From contig NZ_AP025516.1 of NCBI RefSeq assembly GCF_023169885.1, positions 1,798,001 to 1,862,000 of the forward strand: DNA of 64,000 nt. Reading direction: 5' to 3'. Source of the DNA: Desulfofustis limnaeus. GTDB taxonomy: Bacteria > Desulfobacterota > Desulfobulbia > Desulfobulbales > Desulfocapsaceae. The position numbers and the translations under genes are program-made. The notes under the pieces were generated by a model. That model was not told the DNA's origin, did no database searches, and was given only the letters and a program-made list of their open reading frames with translations. Of the stretch, positions 23,675 to 32,510 are shown piece after piece. Each line of letters opens with the position of its first letter. Positions within the stretch are counted from its first letter, which is position 1.

Positions 23675-25135
23675 ATGGATATTATCGCGATCGCGCCAGC
23701 TTCCCCGTCAAACGGTTCTTCAGCGCCGACCTCCACCTCCGGTGCGGCAAGCCAGGACGGGGCCTTCAGCCTGTTGTTCAACGAAGCGGTCGCCGCCACC
23801 AGCAAACTACCCCGTTCCGGGCAGCCCAAGGACGGGGGGCACGCCACCGCCACAACCGCAGCCCCCGACAGCCCGGCCCCGGTCGCCGATCAGCAGGATC
23901 TGGAAGCACTCCAGGCCTTTCTCGCCGACCTGAGTCCTGAGCAGTTATTCTCCCTGGCGGCATCACCGGACGTCGGTCCGAACCTGCGCGCCCTGCTGCT
24001 GAGCACCCTTGCCGGCAGAACCGGGCAGCAGCCGGCCTTTTTTCTCAACACCATGACCTTTGCCGCCGGTCAAGCAGCCGGACCGCTCGCCGATGGGTTG
24101 GGCAACCCGATCATGGGCAATACCGTTATCGATCCCAGCCTGTTGAGTTTCACCGTGGAACCGGGCAGTGTTGCCCTTGCCCCCCGGGGCAACGGCCAGA
24201 GTGCGGCCGAGATGCTGGCGCATCTGCAGCGGCTGATCAGTCAGAACAACGACCGGGTTCAGATCACCGCTTCCTTCCAGCCGACCCACCGGGGCGAAAC
24301 GCCGGGTTACCTGAGCGGCCCCCTGGTTGTCCAGGCTGGTGAAGCCACGGCGGCGGCCACCGCTCAGCCCGCCGGTACCGTCGAACCAGCGTTGCGGCCG
24401 ATCGCCGAAACCGCGCCGGCCCCGCTGCGCCAAGAATCGGTCGGGAACGATGGCTCCCCCCGGGTCTCCGTTGTGCCGCAACCGGGGAGCGAACAGAGCT
24501 CGGAGAGCGGCGGCCGCCAGCAGGCCAGCCAGCAGCAGAACAGTGCTGCCGCACCGGCCTCGCTCACCCTCTCCCAGCCGCTGAGCGACCAATCCGCCAC
24601 CGCTCTGTTCACCGCCCAATTCCAGGAAGCGAGCCAGGCGGTTGACGGCGCCAGGGGCACCACCCCGAATACCCTGGTCAACACCTACAGCCATATCCAG
24701 GAAAACGACGTCCTCCAACAGATCGTCCAGCGCTTCACCCTGCAGAACCAGTTGCACAACAGCCGGCTGAGTCTGAAACTGCACCCGGCCGAACTGGGGG
24801 AGTTGAAGATCGATGTCACGGTCAAGGACGACGCCTTGAAAGCACATATCTATGCCCAGACGAGGCAGGCCCAGGAGATCCTCGACAAGCACCTGCCCCG
24901 CCTGAAGGCCATTCTCGAAGAGCACGGCATGCGGGTTGACGATCTGCTCGTCACCTTTTCCGCGGACACGCTTGACCCCCAATCGGGCCAGACCGGCAGC
25001 CGCTTCTCCGAGCAGATGGCTGAGTTCACTTCCCCGCGAAGAGAACAAGGAGACAACCTGTTCCACCACTCGTTCGAAGAACAGCAGAGAGACGGCAGCG
25101 AGACGGAACCATCAGGGGTCAATCTGACCGTGTAG
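23675..25135 (+). CDS. fliK: Flagellar hook-length control protein FliK
   Basis: 486-residue molecular ruler that switches export specificity when the hook is complete. The first ~370 residues are low-complexity, rich in Ala, Pro, Ser and Gln. The conserved C-terminal Flg_hook domain (~385-460) includes LKLHPAELGELKIDVTVKD, AHIYAQTRQAQEILDKHLP and LKAILEEHGMRVDDLLVTF. It is followed 9 bp later by flgD. Stop is TAG. Confidence 0.93.
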   Translation: MDIIAIAPASPSNGSSAPTSTSGAASQDGAFSLLFNEAVAATSKLPRSGQPKDGGHATATTAAPDSPAPVADQQDLEALQAFLADLSPEQLFSLAASPDVGPNLRALLLSTLAGRTGQQPAFFLNTMTFAAGQAAGPLADGLGNPIMGNTVIDPSLLSFTVEPGSVALAPRGNGQSAAEMLAHLQRLISQNNDRVQITASFQPTHRGETPGYLSGPLVVQAGEATAAATAQPAGTVEPALRPIAETAPAPLRQESVGNDGSPRVSVVPQPGSEQSSESGGRQQASQQQNSAAAPASLTLSQPLSDQSATALFTAQFQEASQAVDGARGTTPNTLVNTYSHIQENDVLQQIVQRFTLQNQLHNSRLSLKLHPAELGELKIDVTVKDDALKAHIYAQTRQAQEILDKHLPRLKAILEEHGMRVDDLLVTFSADTLDPQSGQTGSRFSEQMAEFTSPRREQGDNLFHHSFEEQQRDGSETEPSGVNLTV

Positions 25136-25144
25136 GAGTCGCAC

Positions 25145-25924
25145 ATGAGCTATATCGACGTCATCAACCAGGCGGCAACCGCCCAGACCCAGGCCGATAA
25201 AAAGAAAGACTCCACCCGTGACATCATGGGCAAGGAGGACTTTCTCACGCTGCTGGTGGCCCAGTTGAAGAATCAGGACCCGATGAACCCTGACGAACCG
25301 ACCGAGTTCACCGCGCAGTTGGCACAATTCAGCTCTCTGGAGCAATTGTTCAACCTCAACGACAGCATGGCCGGCGTCACCCAGGCGGTGAGCAACTCGC
25401 AAAAGCTCTCGGCGCTGGGGCTGATCGGCAAAGAGGTCACCTATTTTGACGGCACCTTCGCCTACGCCGGCGGCCCGATGCAGCTCGGCTATTCACTTGA
25501 TGGCGCCGCCACGTCGGTCAATCTGCAGATCCGTCGCGATGGGGCGACCGTGGCCACCCTGAGCGGCACCGAACTGACCAGAGGCAATCACTTTCTCACC
25601 TGGGACGGCCTGGACGACCAGGGGCTTCCCGCCGCGGCCGGTGACTACACCATCGTCATCGAGGCGGCCGCCGCCTCCGGCTCTATCGCCGCCGCCCCGC
25701 TGGTTCGCTCCGAGGTGACCGGCGTCGATCTCGAGGCCGGCACCGGCGGGCTGCTCTTCACCAGGGCCGGCCAGGTCTCGGTCAGCGAGATCAAGGGCGT
25801 CTACGAACCGGTGACCGGTCAGGAAGGGCAGCAGCAGCAAGCAGCTGAGGAACCGGTAGCCGAGGAGACCGTGACCGATACGGTCGCCGATGTCGTCGAG
25901 GATATTATTTCCACGGACGGATAA
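25145..25924 (+). CDS. flgD: Hook cap protein FlgD
   Basis: 259 residues; scaffolding cap needed for hook polymerisation. The N-terminal signature is clear (KEDFLTLLVAQLKNQDPMNP, then EFTAQLAQFSSLEQLFNLN), followed by FlgD Ig/tudor-like domains with DGLDDQGLPAAAGDYTI. A Glu/Val/Ala-rich tail of ~40 residues follows the usual end, making it longer than typical enteric FlgD. Confidence 0.95.
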   Translation: MSYIDVINQAATAQTQADKKKDSTRDIMGKEDFLTLLVAQLKNQDPMNPDEPTEFTAQLAQFSSLEQLFNLNDSMAGVTQAVSNSQKLSALGLIGKEVTYFDGTFAYAGGPMQLGYSLDGAATSVNLQIRRDGATVATLSGTELTRGNHFLTWDGLDDQGLPAAAGDYTIVIEAAAASGSIAAAPLVRSEVTGVDLEAGTGGLLFTRAGQVSVSEIKGVYEPVTGQEGQQQQAAEEPVAEETVTDTVADVVEDIISTDG

Positions 25925-26007
25925 CCGGTAAGCGGGCACCACACAACCTTTACACAGAACCAATTCTCACGTCATAACCAAGAGATCCGTCAACGGAGGA
26001 AAGAAAG

Positions 26008-27261
26008 ATGGGTATTTCCAGTGCGTTATACAGCGGGGTCAGCGGCCTGAAGACCAACAGCCACGCCATGAGCGTCATCGGCAACAATCTCGCACATACC
26101 AACACCGTGGCCTTCAAGGGCGCCCGAACCGTGTTTTCCGACCTGCTCTCCTCATCGGTGGCCGGTTCCGGCGGCCAATCCCAGATCGGTCGCGGCGTCA
26201 ATCTTTCCAAGGTGGACAACCTCTTCACCCAAGGGACCTTCGAGTCCACCGAATCAGGGCTCGACGTGGCCATTGAGGGTGAGGGATTCTTCATGCTCAA
26301 GGAACCGGGCAACGAGACCACCTACTACTCCCGGGCCGGCGCCTTCCGCTTCGATGAAAACGGCTATCTGGTCAACCCCGAAGGGTTCCGGGTACAGGGC
26401 CAACAATTCAACGTCGCCACCGGCCAGCTGACCCCCGGTGATCCATCGGAGATCCGAGTCACCAACACCGGGCTGATCGAGGCCAACGCCACGACACTGG
26501 TCACCATGAACACCAATCTGGATGCCAGTTCGGTGGAACCTGTTGGAGCCTTCAACTATCTCGACCCGACCACCTACAACTATTCTTCATCGACTCAAGT
26601 CTTTGACTCGCTGGGCAACACTCACCTGGTAACGGTCTATTTTCGCAAAACTGGTGTAGATAACACGTGGAACTGGTACTATTCCACCGAAGATGCAAAC
26701 GGTACCGTAATCGAAAACTTTGCCACGCCAGGAACGTTGACCTTTGATGCACAAGGCAATAAAACCGCTCCCCTTGGTCCAATTGCTTTGGGAGCGATCG
26801 ATTGGCTAAATGGTTCCGAAAATAGCAACATAGAGCTGGACTTTAACACCACCCAATACAACAGCGCCTCGGTGGTTATCTCCCAGGACCAGAACGGCTT
26901 CGGCGCCGGTGATCTGACCTCCATCGATATCAACGAGGAGGGGATCGTCGTCGCCTCTTACTCCAACGGCGAACAGATCAACATCGCCCAGCTGACCCTG
27001 GCCAAATTCCAGAATCCCGGCGGGCTGCAACTGGCCGGCAGCAACATGTATCTGGCCAACGCCTCCACCGGGGCGCCGCGGATCGGTCTGCCCGGGCCGG
27101 AGCTGGGCAAGATCTTCACCAACTCCCTGGAGCAGTCCAACGTCGACATGGGCACCGAGTTCGTGCGCTTGATCACCACCCAGCGCGGTTTCCAGGCCAA
27201 CTCCAAGATCATCACCACGGTGGACGAACTGCTTAACGAATTGATCAACCTCAAGCGTTGA
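26008..27261 (+). CDS. flgE: Flagellar hook protein FlgE
   Basis: 417 residues, ribosome binding site CGGAGGAAAG. N-terminal ALYSGVSGLKTNSHAMSVIG and NNLAHTNTVAFKGARTVF, central GLDVAIEGEGFFMLKEPG, and C-terminal SNVDMGTEFVRLITTQRGFQ with the final helix identify the hook subunit. A stretch at 26600-26830 inside the gene is visibly less GC-rich than its surroundings, corresponding to the exposed D2 domain. A terminator follows. Confidence 0.96.
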   Translation: MGISSALYSGVSGLKTNSHAMSVIGNNLAHTNTVAFKGARTVFSDLLSSSVAGSGGQSQIGRGVNLSKVDNLFTQGTFESTESGLDVAIEGEGFFMLKEPGNETTYYSRAGAFRFDENGYLVNPEGFRVQGQQFNVATGQLTPGDPSEIRVTNTGLIEANATTLVTMNTNLDASSVEPVGAFNYLDPTTYNYSSSTQVFDSLGNTHLVTVYFRKTGVDNTWNWYYSTEDANGTVIENFATPGTLTFDAQGNKTAPLGPIALGAIDWLNGSENSNIELDFNTTQYNSASVVISQDQNGFGAGDLTSIDINEEGIVVASYSNGEQINIAQLTLAKFQNPGGLQLAGSNMYLANASTGAPRIGLPGPELGKIFTNSLEQSNVDMGTEFVRLITTQRGFQANSKIITTVDELLNELINLKR

Positions 27262-27285
27262 TCATTTTATACCCATTCATTGACA

Positions 27286-27315
27286 GGCGGTCGGATCTCC
27301 CGGCCGCCTTTTTTT
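27286..27315 (+). terminator. Rho-independent terminator after flgE
   Basis: Stem GGCGGTCGG/CCGGCCGCC (one G-U pair) with loop ATCTC followed by seven T. It closes the flgB-flgE transcription unit before motA. Confidence 0.85.
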
Positions 27316-27360
27316 GTGCCCAGAAGAACCATGAGCGGGGTAAATTTTTATAGCCCGCCG

Positions 27361-27389
27361 TTTCAACCGTCGCGAATCTGTGCTATAAG
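27361..27389 (+). promoter_or_regulatory. Candidate sigma-70 promoter of motA
   Basis: TTTCAA, a 17-bp spacer ending in an extended TGTGC, then TATAAG, just after the flgE terminator and about 98 bp before the motA start. No sigma-28 or sigma-54 match was seen in this gap. Confidence 0.45.
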
Positions 27390-27396
27390 GGATTAC

Positions 27397-27416
27397 TTCC
27401 TGGTAATCACCAGGAA
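27397..27416. promoter_or_regulatory. 20-bp palindrome at the predicted motA transcription start
   Basis: TTCCTGGT-AATC-ACCAGGAA, a perfect 8-bp inverted repeat beginning eight bases after the predicted -10 box. It could be an operator or a 5'-UTR hairpin. Confidence 0.5.
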
Positions 27417-27486
27417 TTAAACAGATTCAGAATGATCGGTTGCTGACAGGATCGCACCTACCTATTCGTTTTCTCGCGGAGGCGCT

Positions 27487-28254
27487 TTGGATCTCTCGAC
27501 CATAATCGGCATGGGAGCCGCATTCGGCCTGATGATGATGGCCATTCTGCAGGGCGGTCCCTTGTCCATGTTCATCAATATCCCGTCCATTCTCATCGTC
27601 GTCGGCGGCACCGCCGGCGTCGCCTTCGTCCAGTACCCGTTCAAGGACCTCTTCGATGCCGTCAACGTGGCGAAGAAAACGGTGCTGGTCAAGGAGGCCT
27701 CGATCAACAACATGATCGTGCAACTGATGGGTTTTGCCAACAAGGCGCGCAAGGAAGGCATCCTGGCCCTGCAGAGCGAGATGGAAAAGATCGAGGACGA
27801 ATTTCTGGTCAAGGCCATGCAGATGGCGGTGGACGGCCAGGAACCGGATACCCTGCGCGGCATGCTCAACACCGAGATCGAATATATTCAGCAGCGTCAC
27901 GAAAAGGGGGCCAACATCTTCGTGTCGCTGGGCACCATCTCCCCGGCCATGGGCATGGTGGGGACCCTGATCGGCCTGGTGCAAATGCTGCAGACCATGG
28001 ACGACCCGTCGAAGATCGGCCCGGCCATGGCCGTCGCCCTGCTCACCACCTTCTACGGGGCGATCATGGCCAACGTGATGTTTCTGCCGATGGCCGGCAA
28101 ACTGCGGCTCCGCTCCGAGTCGGAGATGCTGATCAAGACCTTGATCATCGAGGGCATGCAATCCATCCTGTCCGGCGAAAATCCACGCGTCATGGAGCAG
28201 AAACTGCACTCCTTCATCGCCCCGAAGATGCGCGAATCCACCTTCAACCGCTAA
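27487..28254 (+). CDS. motA: Flagellar motor stator protein MotA
   Basis: 255 residues from TTG 27487, which has CGCGGAGG upstream; no ATG fits the conserved N-terminus LDLSTIIGMGAAFGLMMMAI. Four transmembrane helices and the MotA/TolQ segment GTISPAMGMVGTLIGLVQML with the functionally important proline are present; charged residues for FliG contact lie in the cytoplasmic loop (~85-150). Forms a 5:2 stator complex with MotB; the ion cannot be decided from this sequence alone. Confidence 0.95.
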   Translation: MDLSTIIGMGAAFGLMMMAILQGGPLSMFINIPSILIVVGGTAGVAFVQYPFKDLFDAVNVAKKTVLVKEASINNMIVQLMGFANKARKEGILALQSEMEKIEDEFLVKAMQMAVDGQEPDTLRGMLNTEIEYIQQRHEKGANIFVSLGTISPAMGMVGTLIGLVQMLQTMDDPSKIGPAMAVALLTTFYGAIMANVMFLPMAGKLRLRSESEMLIKTLIIEGMQSILSGENPRVMEQKLHSFIAPKMRESTFNR

Positions 28255-28266
28255 GCGCTCACGGTC

Positions 28267-29055
28267 ATGTCCGAGGAACAGGCGAACCAGCAGGAAGTCA
28301 GAAAAAAAAGGAAGAAGTCATCGGACCCGGGCGTGCCGGCATGGATGGTCACCTATTCCGACCTGGTCACCCTGCTGCTCACCTTCTTCGTGCTCCTGCT
28401 CTCCATGGCCAACCTTGACCCGGTCCGCTTCACCAAGGCCTCCGGATCGTTGAAGGAGGCCTTCGGCATCCACGCCCGGCCGGTTCAGGTGGAGTTCGCC
28501 ATCCCCATTCTGCCCTCGACGCCGAAGACCAAGTTCACCCCGGTGCAGATCGAGTTGACCCGCAAGGTCCATGAGCGCATCAAGGCGCAGATTGTCGAGC
28601 TGGAGTTGGGCGCGGATGTGGACGCGGTGCAGAAGGACGGCGAGACCATCATCCTCCGGGTCAACAACACGGTGCTGTTCAAGCCCGGTGACCATCGCCT
28701 CAACCCGCCCTCCTATCCGATCCTGCGTCACTTGGCCGACATCATCAGACCGCTGCCCATGGATCTACGCATCGAGGGGCACACCGACGACCTCCCCATC
28801 GCCTCGGACCGTTTCGCCGACAACTGGGAGCTATCGATGGCCCGCGCCGTATCGGTGGCCCGCTTTTTCGAGCAGGGCGACCTGCTGTCCCTGGACCGGA
28901 TGGCCACCATCGGTTACGGTCCCGATCGCCCGCTCCTGCCCAACCTCAATGAAGAAAACCGTTCCGTCAATCGCCGTGTCGACTTTGTTTTGCGGGTAAG
29001 AAACATTTCAGGCACGGCTCCTGCAGAATCCGACTCAGAGTCCGTACCCCTGTAA
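28267..29055 (+). CDS. motB: Flagellar motor stator protein MotB
   Basis: 262 residues. A basic N-terminus is followed by one transmembrane helix (YSDLVTLLLTFFVLLLSMAN) with the ion-binding aspartate in YSD, a plug/linker, and a C-terminal OmpA-like peptidoglycan-binding domain (LRIEGHTDDLPI, LSMARAVSVARFF, NRRVDFVL). Starts 12 bp after motA. Confidence 0.95.
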   Translation: MSEEQANQQEVRKKRKKSSDPGVPAWMVTYSDLVTLLLTFFVLLLSMANLDPVRFTKASGSLKEAFGIHARPVQVEFAIPILPSTPKTKFTPVQIELTRKVHERIKAQIVELELGADVDAVQKDGETIILRVNNTVLFKPGDHRLNPPSYPILRHLADIIRPLPMDLRIEGHTDDLPIASDRFADNWELSMARAVSVARFFEQGDLLSLDRMATIGYGPDRPLLPNLNEENRSVNRRVDFVLRVRNISGTAPAESDSESVPL

Positions 29056-29100
29056 AAATTTTGACACCTGTCGTTTTACCGGCACCCAGGAGAACTCATC

Positions 29101-29613
29101 ATGGCCGAGAAAGCAGACAAGGCGAAAGATGCCTCCGTCCTCAAGGGCAAGATCAACAAGAAACTGCTGATCATCGGCATGATCGCAGCCCTGGTCCTCC
29201 TCATCGGCGGGATCGGCGCCTACCTCCTGCTCTCCAAAAGTTCAAAGGAGGAGGAGCCGCAGGACCCCGGCCAGAGCGTCCCGGTGCCGGTGGTCAATCC
29301 ACAGGCCGGCATTGGGCCGACGGTGGATATTGCCGAATTCGTGGTCAACATCATCAGCGATCAGGAAAGCCATTACGTCAAGGCGGCGATGACCATCGAA
29401 CTGACCAACGAGCTGGCCAAGAACGAGATGAACCAGCGTATGCCGCAGGTCCGCGACGCCATCCTGCTGCTGGTGAGCAACAAGACCTTCGAGGAACTGC
29501 GCGACCTGCAGGGCAAGAAACAGCTCAAGGCCGAACTGCTCAGCAAGATCAACGCGCTGATGCAGAGCGGCCAGGCAAAATCGATCTATTTCACCGAATT
29601 CGTGGTTCAATAA
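29101..29613 (+). CDS. fliL: Flagellar basal-body-associated protein FliL
   Basis: 170 residues with one N-terminal transmembrane helix (LIIGMIAALVLLIGGIGAYL) and a periplasmic domain (VDIAEFVVNII, YVKAAMTIELTN, IRD-type segment VRDAILLLVSNKTFEELRD, and the end INALMQSGQAKSIYFTEFVV). It stabilises the stator ring around the rotor. Ribosome binding site CAGGAGAA. Confidence 0.94.
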   Translation: MAEKADKAKDASVLKGKINKKLLIIGMIAALVLLIGGIGAYLLLSKSSKEEEPQDPGQSVPVPVVNPQAGIGPTVDIAEFVVNIISDQESHYVKAAMTIELTNELAKNEMNQRMPQVRDAILLLVSNKTFEELRDLQGKKQLKAELLSKINALMQSGQAKSIYFTEFVVQ

Positions 29614-29634
29614 ACCAGAGCGTGTGGATCTTCC

Positions 29635-30621
29635 GTGGAACCGATCCTCTCCAAACAGGAAATAGCCGAACTGCTGGCGGCCATCAAGAGCGGCCGCATG
29701 CCGCTCGATCTCGAGGATGACGACCGCCATCGCCAGCCCGTTCTGGCCTGCGAACCGGTCGACCTGTTCACCATCGCCGCCCAGCGCGACAGCCAGATCA
29801 GGATCCCCAATTTCGACATCATCCTCGATTCGTTCGGCCAGAATTACGCCGTCTCCCTGTCCAATCAGCTGCAGCGGACCTTTTCCATCGTCCGGGTCGG
29901 CATGGAATCCAGCTCCTTCCAGGACTATCTCCTGTCCAAGACCAAACCGGGGGCCATGGGTGTCCTCAATCTGCCGCCGCTCAAGAACGGCGCCTTGATC
30001 GTCTACGATCAGAGTCTTGCCTTCACCCTGGTTGAGATCATGCTCGGGGCGGCAGCCGAGGCCGAGCTGCTGCAACCGGATCGGCAGCTCACCAAGATCG
30101 AGCTGACCGTCCTCAGGGCGTCCATGGAAAAATCCTGCTCGGATCTGGAACGGGCCTTTCGCCCGATCACCACGCTGACCGGCAAGCTGCTGAAGATAGA
30201 AAACAACCCGCGGCTGGTATCGATAACCGAGCCGGATTCCGAGGTGGTGGTCGGCTCTTTCAACATCTCGGTCAACGAAACCACCGCCTCGCTGGAACTG
30301 GTCTTCCCGGTGGCGGCGCTGGATCCGTATCGCGACGAGTTCAGAGATCTGCTCAACGTCAATACCCCGAAACACGAGGGCTGGACCGAGAGTATCACCG
30401 AGGCGCTCCAGGAGATGGCGCTGACCGTCGTGGCCCGTTCCGGGGTTGTCGATCTGTCCATCGGCCGGGTCCGTGATTTTCGCGCAGGCGACTTCATCCC
30501 GGTGGAATACGACCTCAACTCGCCCTTGACCATCCTGGTGGAGGATAAGCCGAAGTTTTTCGCCATACCCGGCAGCCACAACGGCAAGAAGGCGGTGAGC
30601 ATTACCGGCGTCCGCCACTGA
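29635..30621 (+). CDS. fliM: Flagellar motor switch protein FliM
   Basis: 328 residues from GTG 29635. The CheY-P-binding peptide is at the extreme N-terminus (ILSKQEIAELLAAI), supporting this start. The middle domain is CheC-like (GAMGVLNLPPLKNGALIVYD) and the C-terminus is the SpoA/FliN domain. It starts 21 bp after fliL and forms the switch complex with FliG and FliN. Confidence 0.95.
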   Translation: MEPILSKQEIAELLAAIKSGRMPLDLEDDDRHRQPVLACEPVDLFTIAAQRDSQIRIPNFDIILDSFGQNYAVSLSNQLQRTFSIVRVGMESSSFQDYLLSKTKPGAMGVLNLPPLKNGALIVYDQSLAFTLVEIMLGAAAEAELLQPDRQLTKIELTVLRASMEKSCSDLERAFRPITTLTGKLLKIENNPRLVSITEPDSEVVVGSFNISVNETTASLELVFPVAALDPYRDEFRDLLNVNTPKHEGWTESITEALQEMALTVVARSGVVDLSIGRVRDFRAGDFIPVEYDLNSPLTILVEDKPKFFAIPGSHNGKKAVSITGVRH

Positions 30622-30671
30622 ACACGTGATAGGTAGACCCCTTTTCCACACCAGCACGGAGAACGAAAACC

Positions 30672-31061
30672 ATGCCTGAAAAAGCACCTGAGACGGGCAG
30701 CGCCCGACCGGCACCCGAAGAGCTGAAGGAACTGCTGGACGACGATTCGCCAAGCAGCCATGCTGCTCGCGGCGGCCAACGGGACGCGGGGGAGATTGAC
30801 AGCCGCGGCCTCGATTTTCTCTACGACGTGCCGCTGCAGGTCTCGGTCGAGGTGGGCCGCAGCAAGATCCTGCTGCGCGACCTGCTGAAGATGGGAGAAG
30901 GTTACGTCATCGAACTGGACAAACAAGCCGGCGACCCGCTCGACCTCTATGTCAATTCCCGGCTCATCGCCCGTGGTGAAGCGGTCATGGTCGGCGACAA
31001 GTTCGGTATCCGGCTGACCGATGTGGTCAGCACCAAGGCGCGCATCGAAAGACTCGGTTGA
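30672..31061 (+). CDS. fliN: Flagellar motor switch protein FliN
   Basis: 129 residues, ribosome binding site CACGGAGAA. The N-terminal ~45 residues are variable and acidic; the C-terminal SpoA domain is typical (YDVPLQVSVEVGRSKILLRD, LYVNSRLIARGEAVMVGDKF, GIRLTDVVS). Sits at the base of the C ring below FliM. Confidence 0.96.
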   Translation: MPEKAPETGSARPAPEELKELLDDDSPSSHAARGGQRDAGEIDSRGLDFLYDVPLQVSVEVGRSKILLRDLLKMGEGYVIELDKQAGDPLDLYVNSRLIARGEAVMVGDKFGIRLTDVVSTKARIERLG

Positions 31062-31073
31062 AACGGCCTCCCG

Positions 31074-31475
31074 ATGAACCAGCTCCTGGCAAAAACGCTC
31101 CTGCTTCTGCCGGCACTCGTGCTCGGCGCCGCTCCCGCTGCGGCTGCTGCAGCCGACGGCTCGACCCTGATCAACGACTCCCTGCGTCTCACCTGGGGCC
31201 TGTTGATCGTCCTGGCGGTGATGTTCGTCATCTACCTGCTCGCCAAAAAACGGCTGGCCCTGCTGCAGGGCGGCGGCAAAGGAGCTATCAAGATCATCGA
31301 GACCCGTCACCTGATGCCGAAAAAAACCCTCTTTCTCGTCCAGGTGCGCGGCCAGGAATTTCTGCTGGGTAGCGGCAGCGACCGCATCGAGTTGATCGCC
31401 CGCCTCGACGGCCGGCCGGAACAGCAGAGCTTCGACGAGCTGCTCGACAGCGCCGGCGCCGAACAGTCATCATGA
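31074..31475 (+). CDS. fliO: Flagellar export protein FliO
   Basis: 133 residues with a signal-like N-terminus, one transmembrane helix (LTWGLLIVLAVMFVIYLLAK) and a cytoplasmic FliO domain (IKIIETRHLMPKKTLFLVQV, RGQEFLLGSGSDRIELIARL). It helps assemble the FliP ring. The stop overlaps the fliP ATG by 4 bp. Confidence 0.9.
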   Translation: MNQLLAKTLLLLPALVLGAAPAAAAAADGSTLINDSLRLTWGLLIVLAVMFVIYLLAKKRLALLQGGGKGAIKIIETRHLMPKKTLFLVQVRGQEFLLGSGSDRIELIARLDGRPEQQSFDELLDSAGAEQSS

Positions 31476-32224
31476 CCATCTCCGGCCGCTTCCTTGTCCG
31501 GTTGCTCCCGGTCCTGCTGCTCCTTATCCCCGAGCTGTGCCAGGCGGTGAGCCTGCCGACCATCACCTTCGGCGTCGAGGAGGCCGACTCGCCGCAACAG
31601 GTCTCCGGGGCGCTGCAGGTCCTCTTCCTGCTGACCATCCTGAGCATCGCCCCGGCCATCATCCTGATGACCACCTGCTTCACCCGCATCGTCATCGTGC
31701 TCGGCTTCGTCCGCCAGGCCATGGGGACGCAGAACATGCCGCCGACCCAGGTGCTGGTCGGCCTGGCCCTGTTTCTGACGCTGTTCGTCATGTCCCCGGT
31801 CATCTCCACCATCAATCGCGAGGCCCTGCAACCCTATCTCGATGAGACCATCACCCAGGAACAGGCCTTCACCGCCGCCCTGGCCCCGATGCGCCGTTTC
31901 ATGTTCAGCCAGGTGGACGAGTCGGAACTGATGCTTTTGGCCGAAATCACGCTGGAAGATGAGCCGCTCAACGAAACCGACATCCCGACCATGACCCTGA
32001 TCCCGGCCTTCATGCTCTCCGAGCTGAAAAAGGCGTTCCAGATGGGGTTCATGATCTATCTGCCGTTTCTGGTCATCGACATGATCGTTGCCTCGATCCT
32101 CATGTCCATGGGCATGATGATGCTGCCCCCGGTCATCATCTCCATGCCCTTCAAGCTCCTGCTGTTCGTGCTGGTGGACGGCTGGAGCCTGGTGGTGGGA
32201 TCGCTGCTGAAGAGCTTCACCTGA
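31472..32224 (+). CDS. fliP: Flagellar export gate protein FliP
   Basis: 250 residues with a cleavable signal peptide (RLLPVLLLLIPELCQA) and four transmembrane helices. Signature segments: LLTILSIAPAIILMTTCFTR, GTQNMPPTQVLVGLALFL, LIPAFMLSELKKAFQMGFMI and DMIVASILMSMGMMMLPPVI. Core of the export gate with FliQ and FliR. Confidence 0.97.
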   Translation: MTISGRFLVRLLPVLLLLIPELCQAVSLPTITFGVEEADSPQQVSGALQVLFLLTILSIAPAIILMTTCFTRIVIVLGFVRQAMGTQNMPPTQVLVGLALFLTLFVMSPVISTINREALQPYLDETITQEQAFTAALAPMRRFMFSQVDESELMLLAEITLEDEPLNETDIPTMTLIPAFMLSELKKAFQMGFMIYLPFLVIDMIVASILMSMGMMMLPPVIISMPFKLLLFVLVDGWSLVVGSLLKSFT

Positions 32225-32242
32225 TCTCTGCGAGGCTGCCCC

Positions 32243-32506
32243 ATGACACCTGACCTGGCTGTGAACATCTGTCGCAAAGCCGTCCAGACCGTGCTCCTCT
32301 GCTCGGCCCCGATGCTGTTGGCCGGCTTGATCATCGGCCTGTTGGTCTCCATCTTCCAGGCCGCCACCCAGATCAACGAGCAGACGCTGACCTTTGTGCC
32401 GAAGATCGTCGCCGTGTTCATCACCCTGCTGATCTTCGCCCCCTGGATCATCCGGGTCATGACCGCCTTTACGCTCGGCCTCTTCGAGATGCTGGCCGCC
32501 CTGTGA
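32243..32506 (+). CDS. fliQ: Flagellar export gate protein FliQ
   Basis: 87 residues, two transmembrane helices, with the conserved LIIGLLVSIFQAATQINEQT and LTFVPKIVAVFITLLIFAPW stretches. Normal FliQ length. Between fliP and fliR. Confidence 0.97.
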   Translation: MTPDLAVNICRKAVQTVLLCSAPMLLAGLIIGLLVSIFQAATQINEQTLTFVPKIVAVFITLLIFAPWIIRVMTAFTLGLFEMLAAL

Positions 32507-32510
32507 TGCG

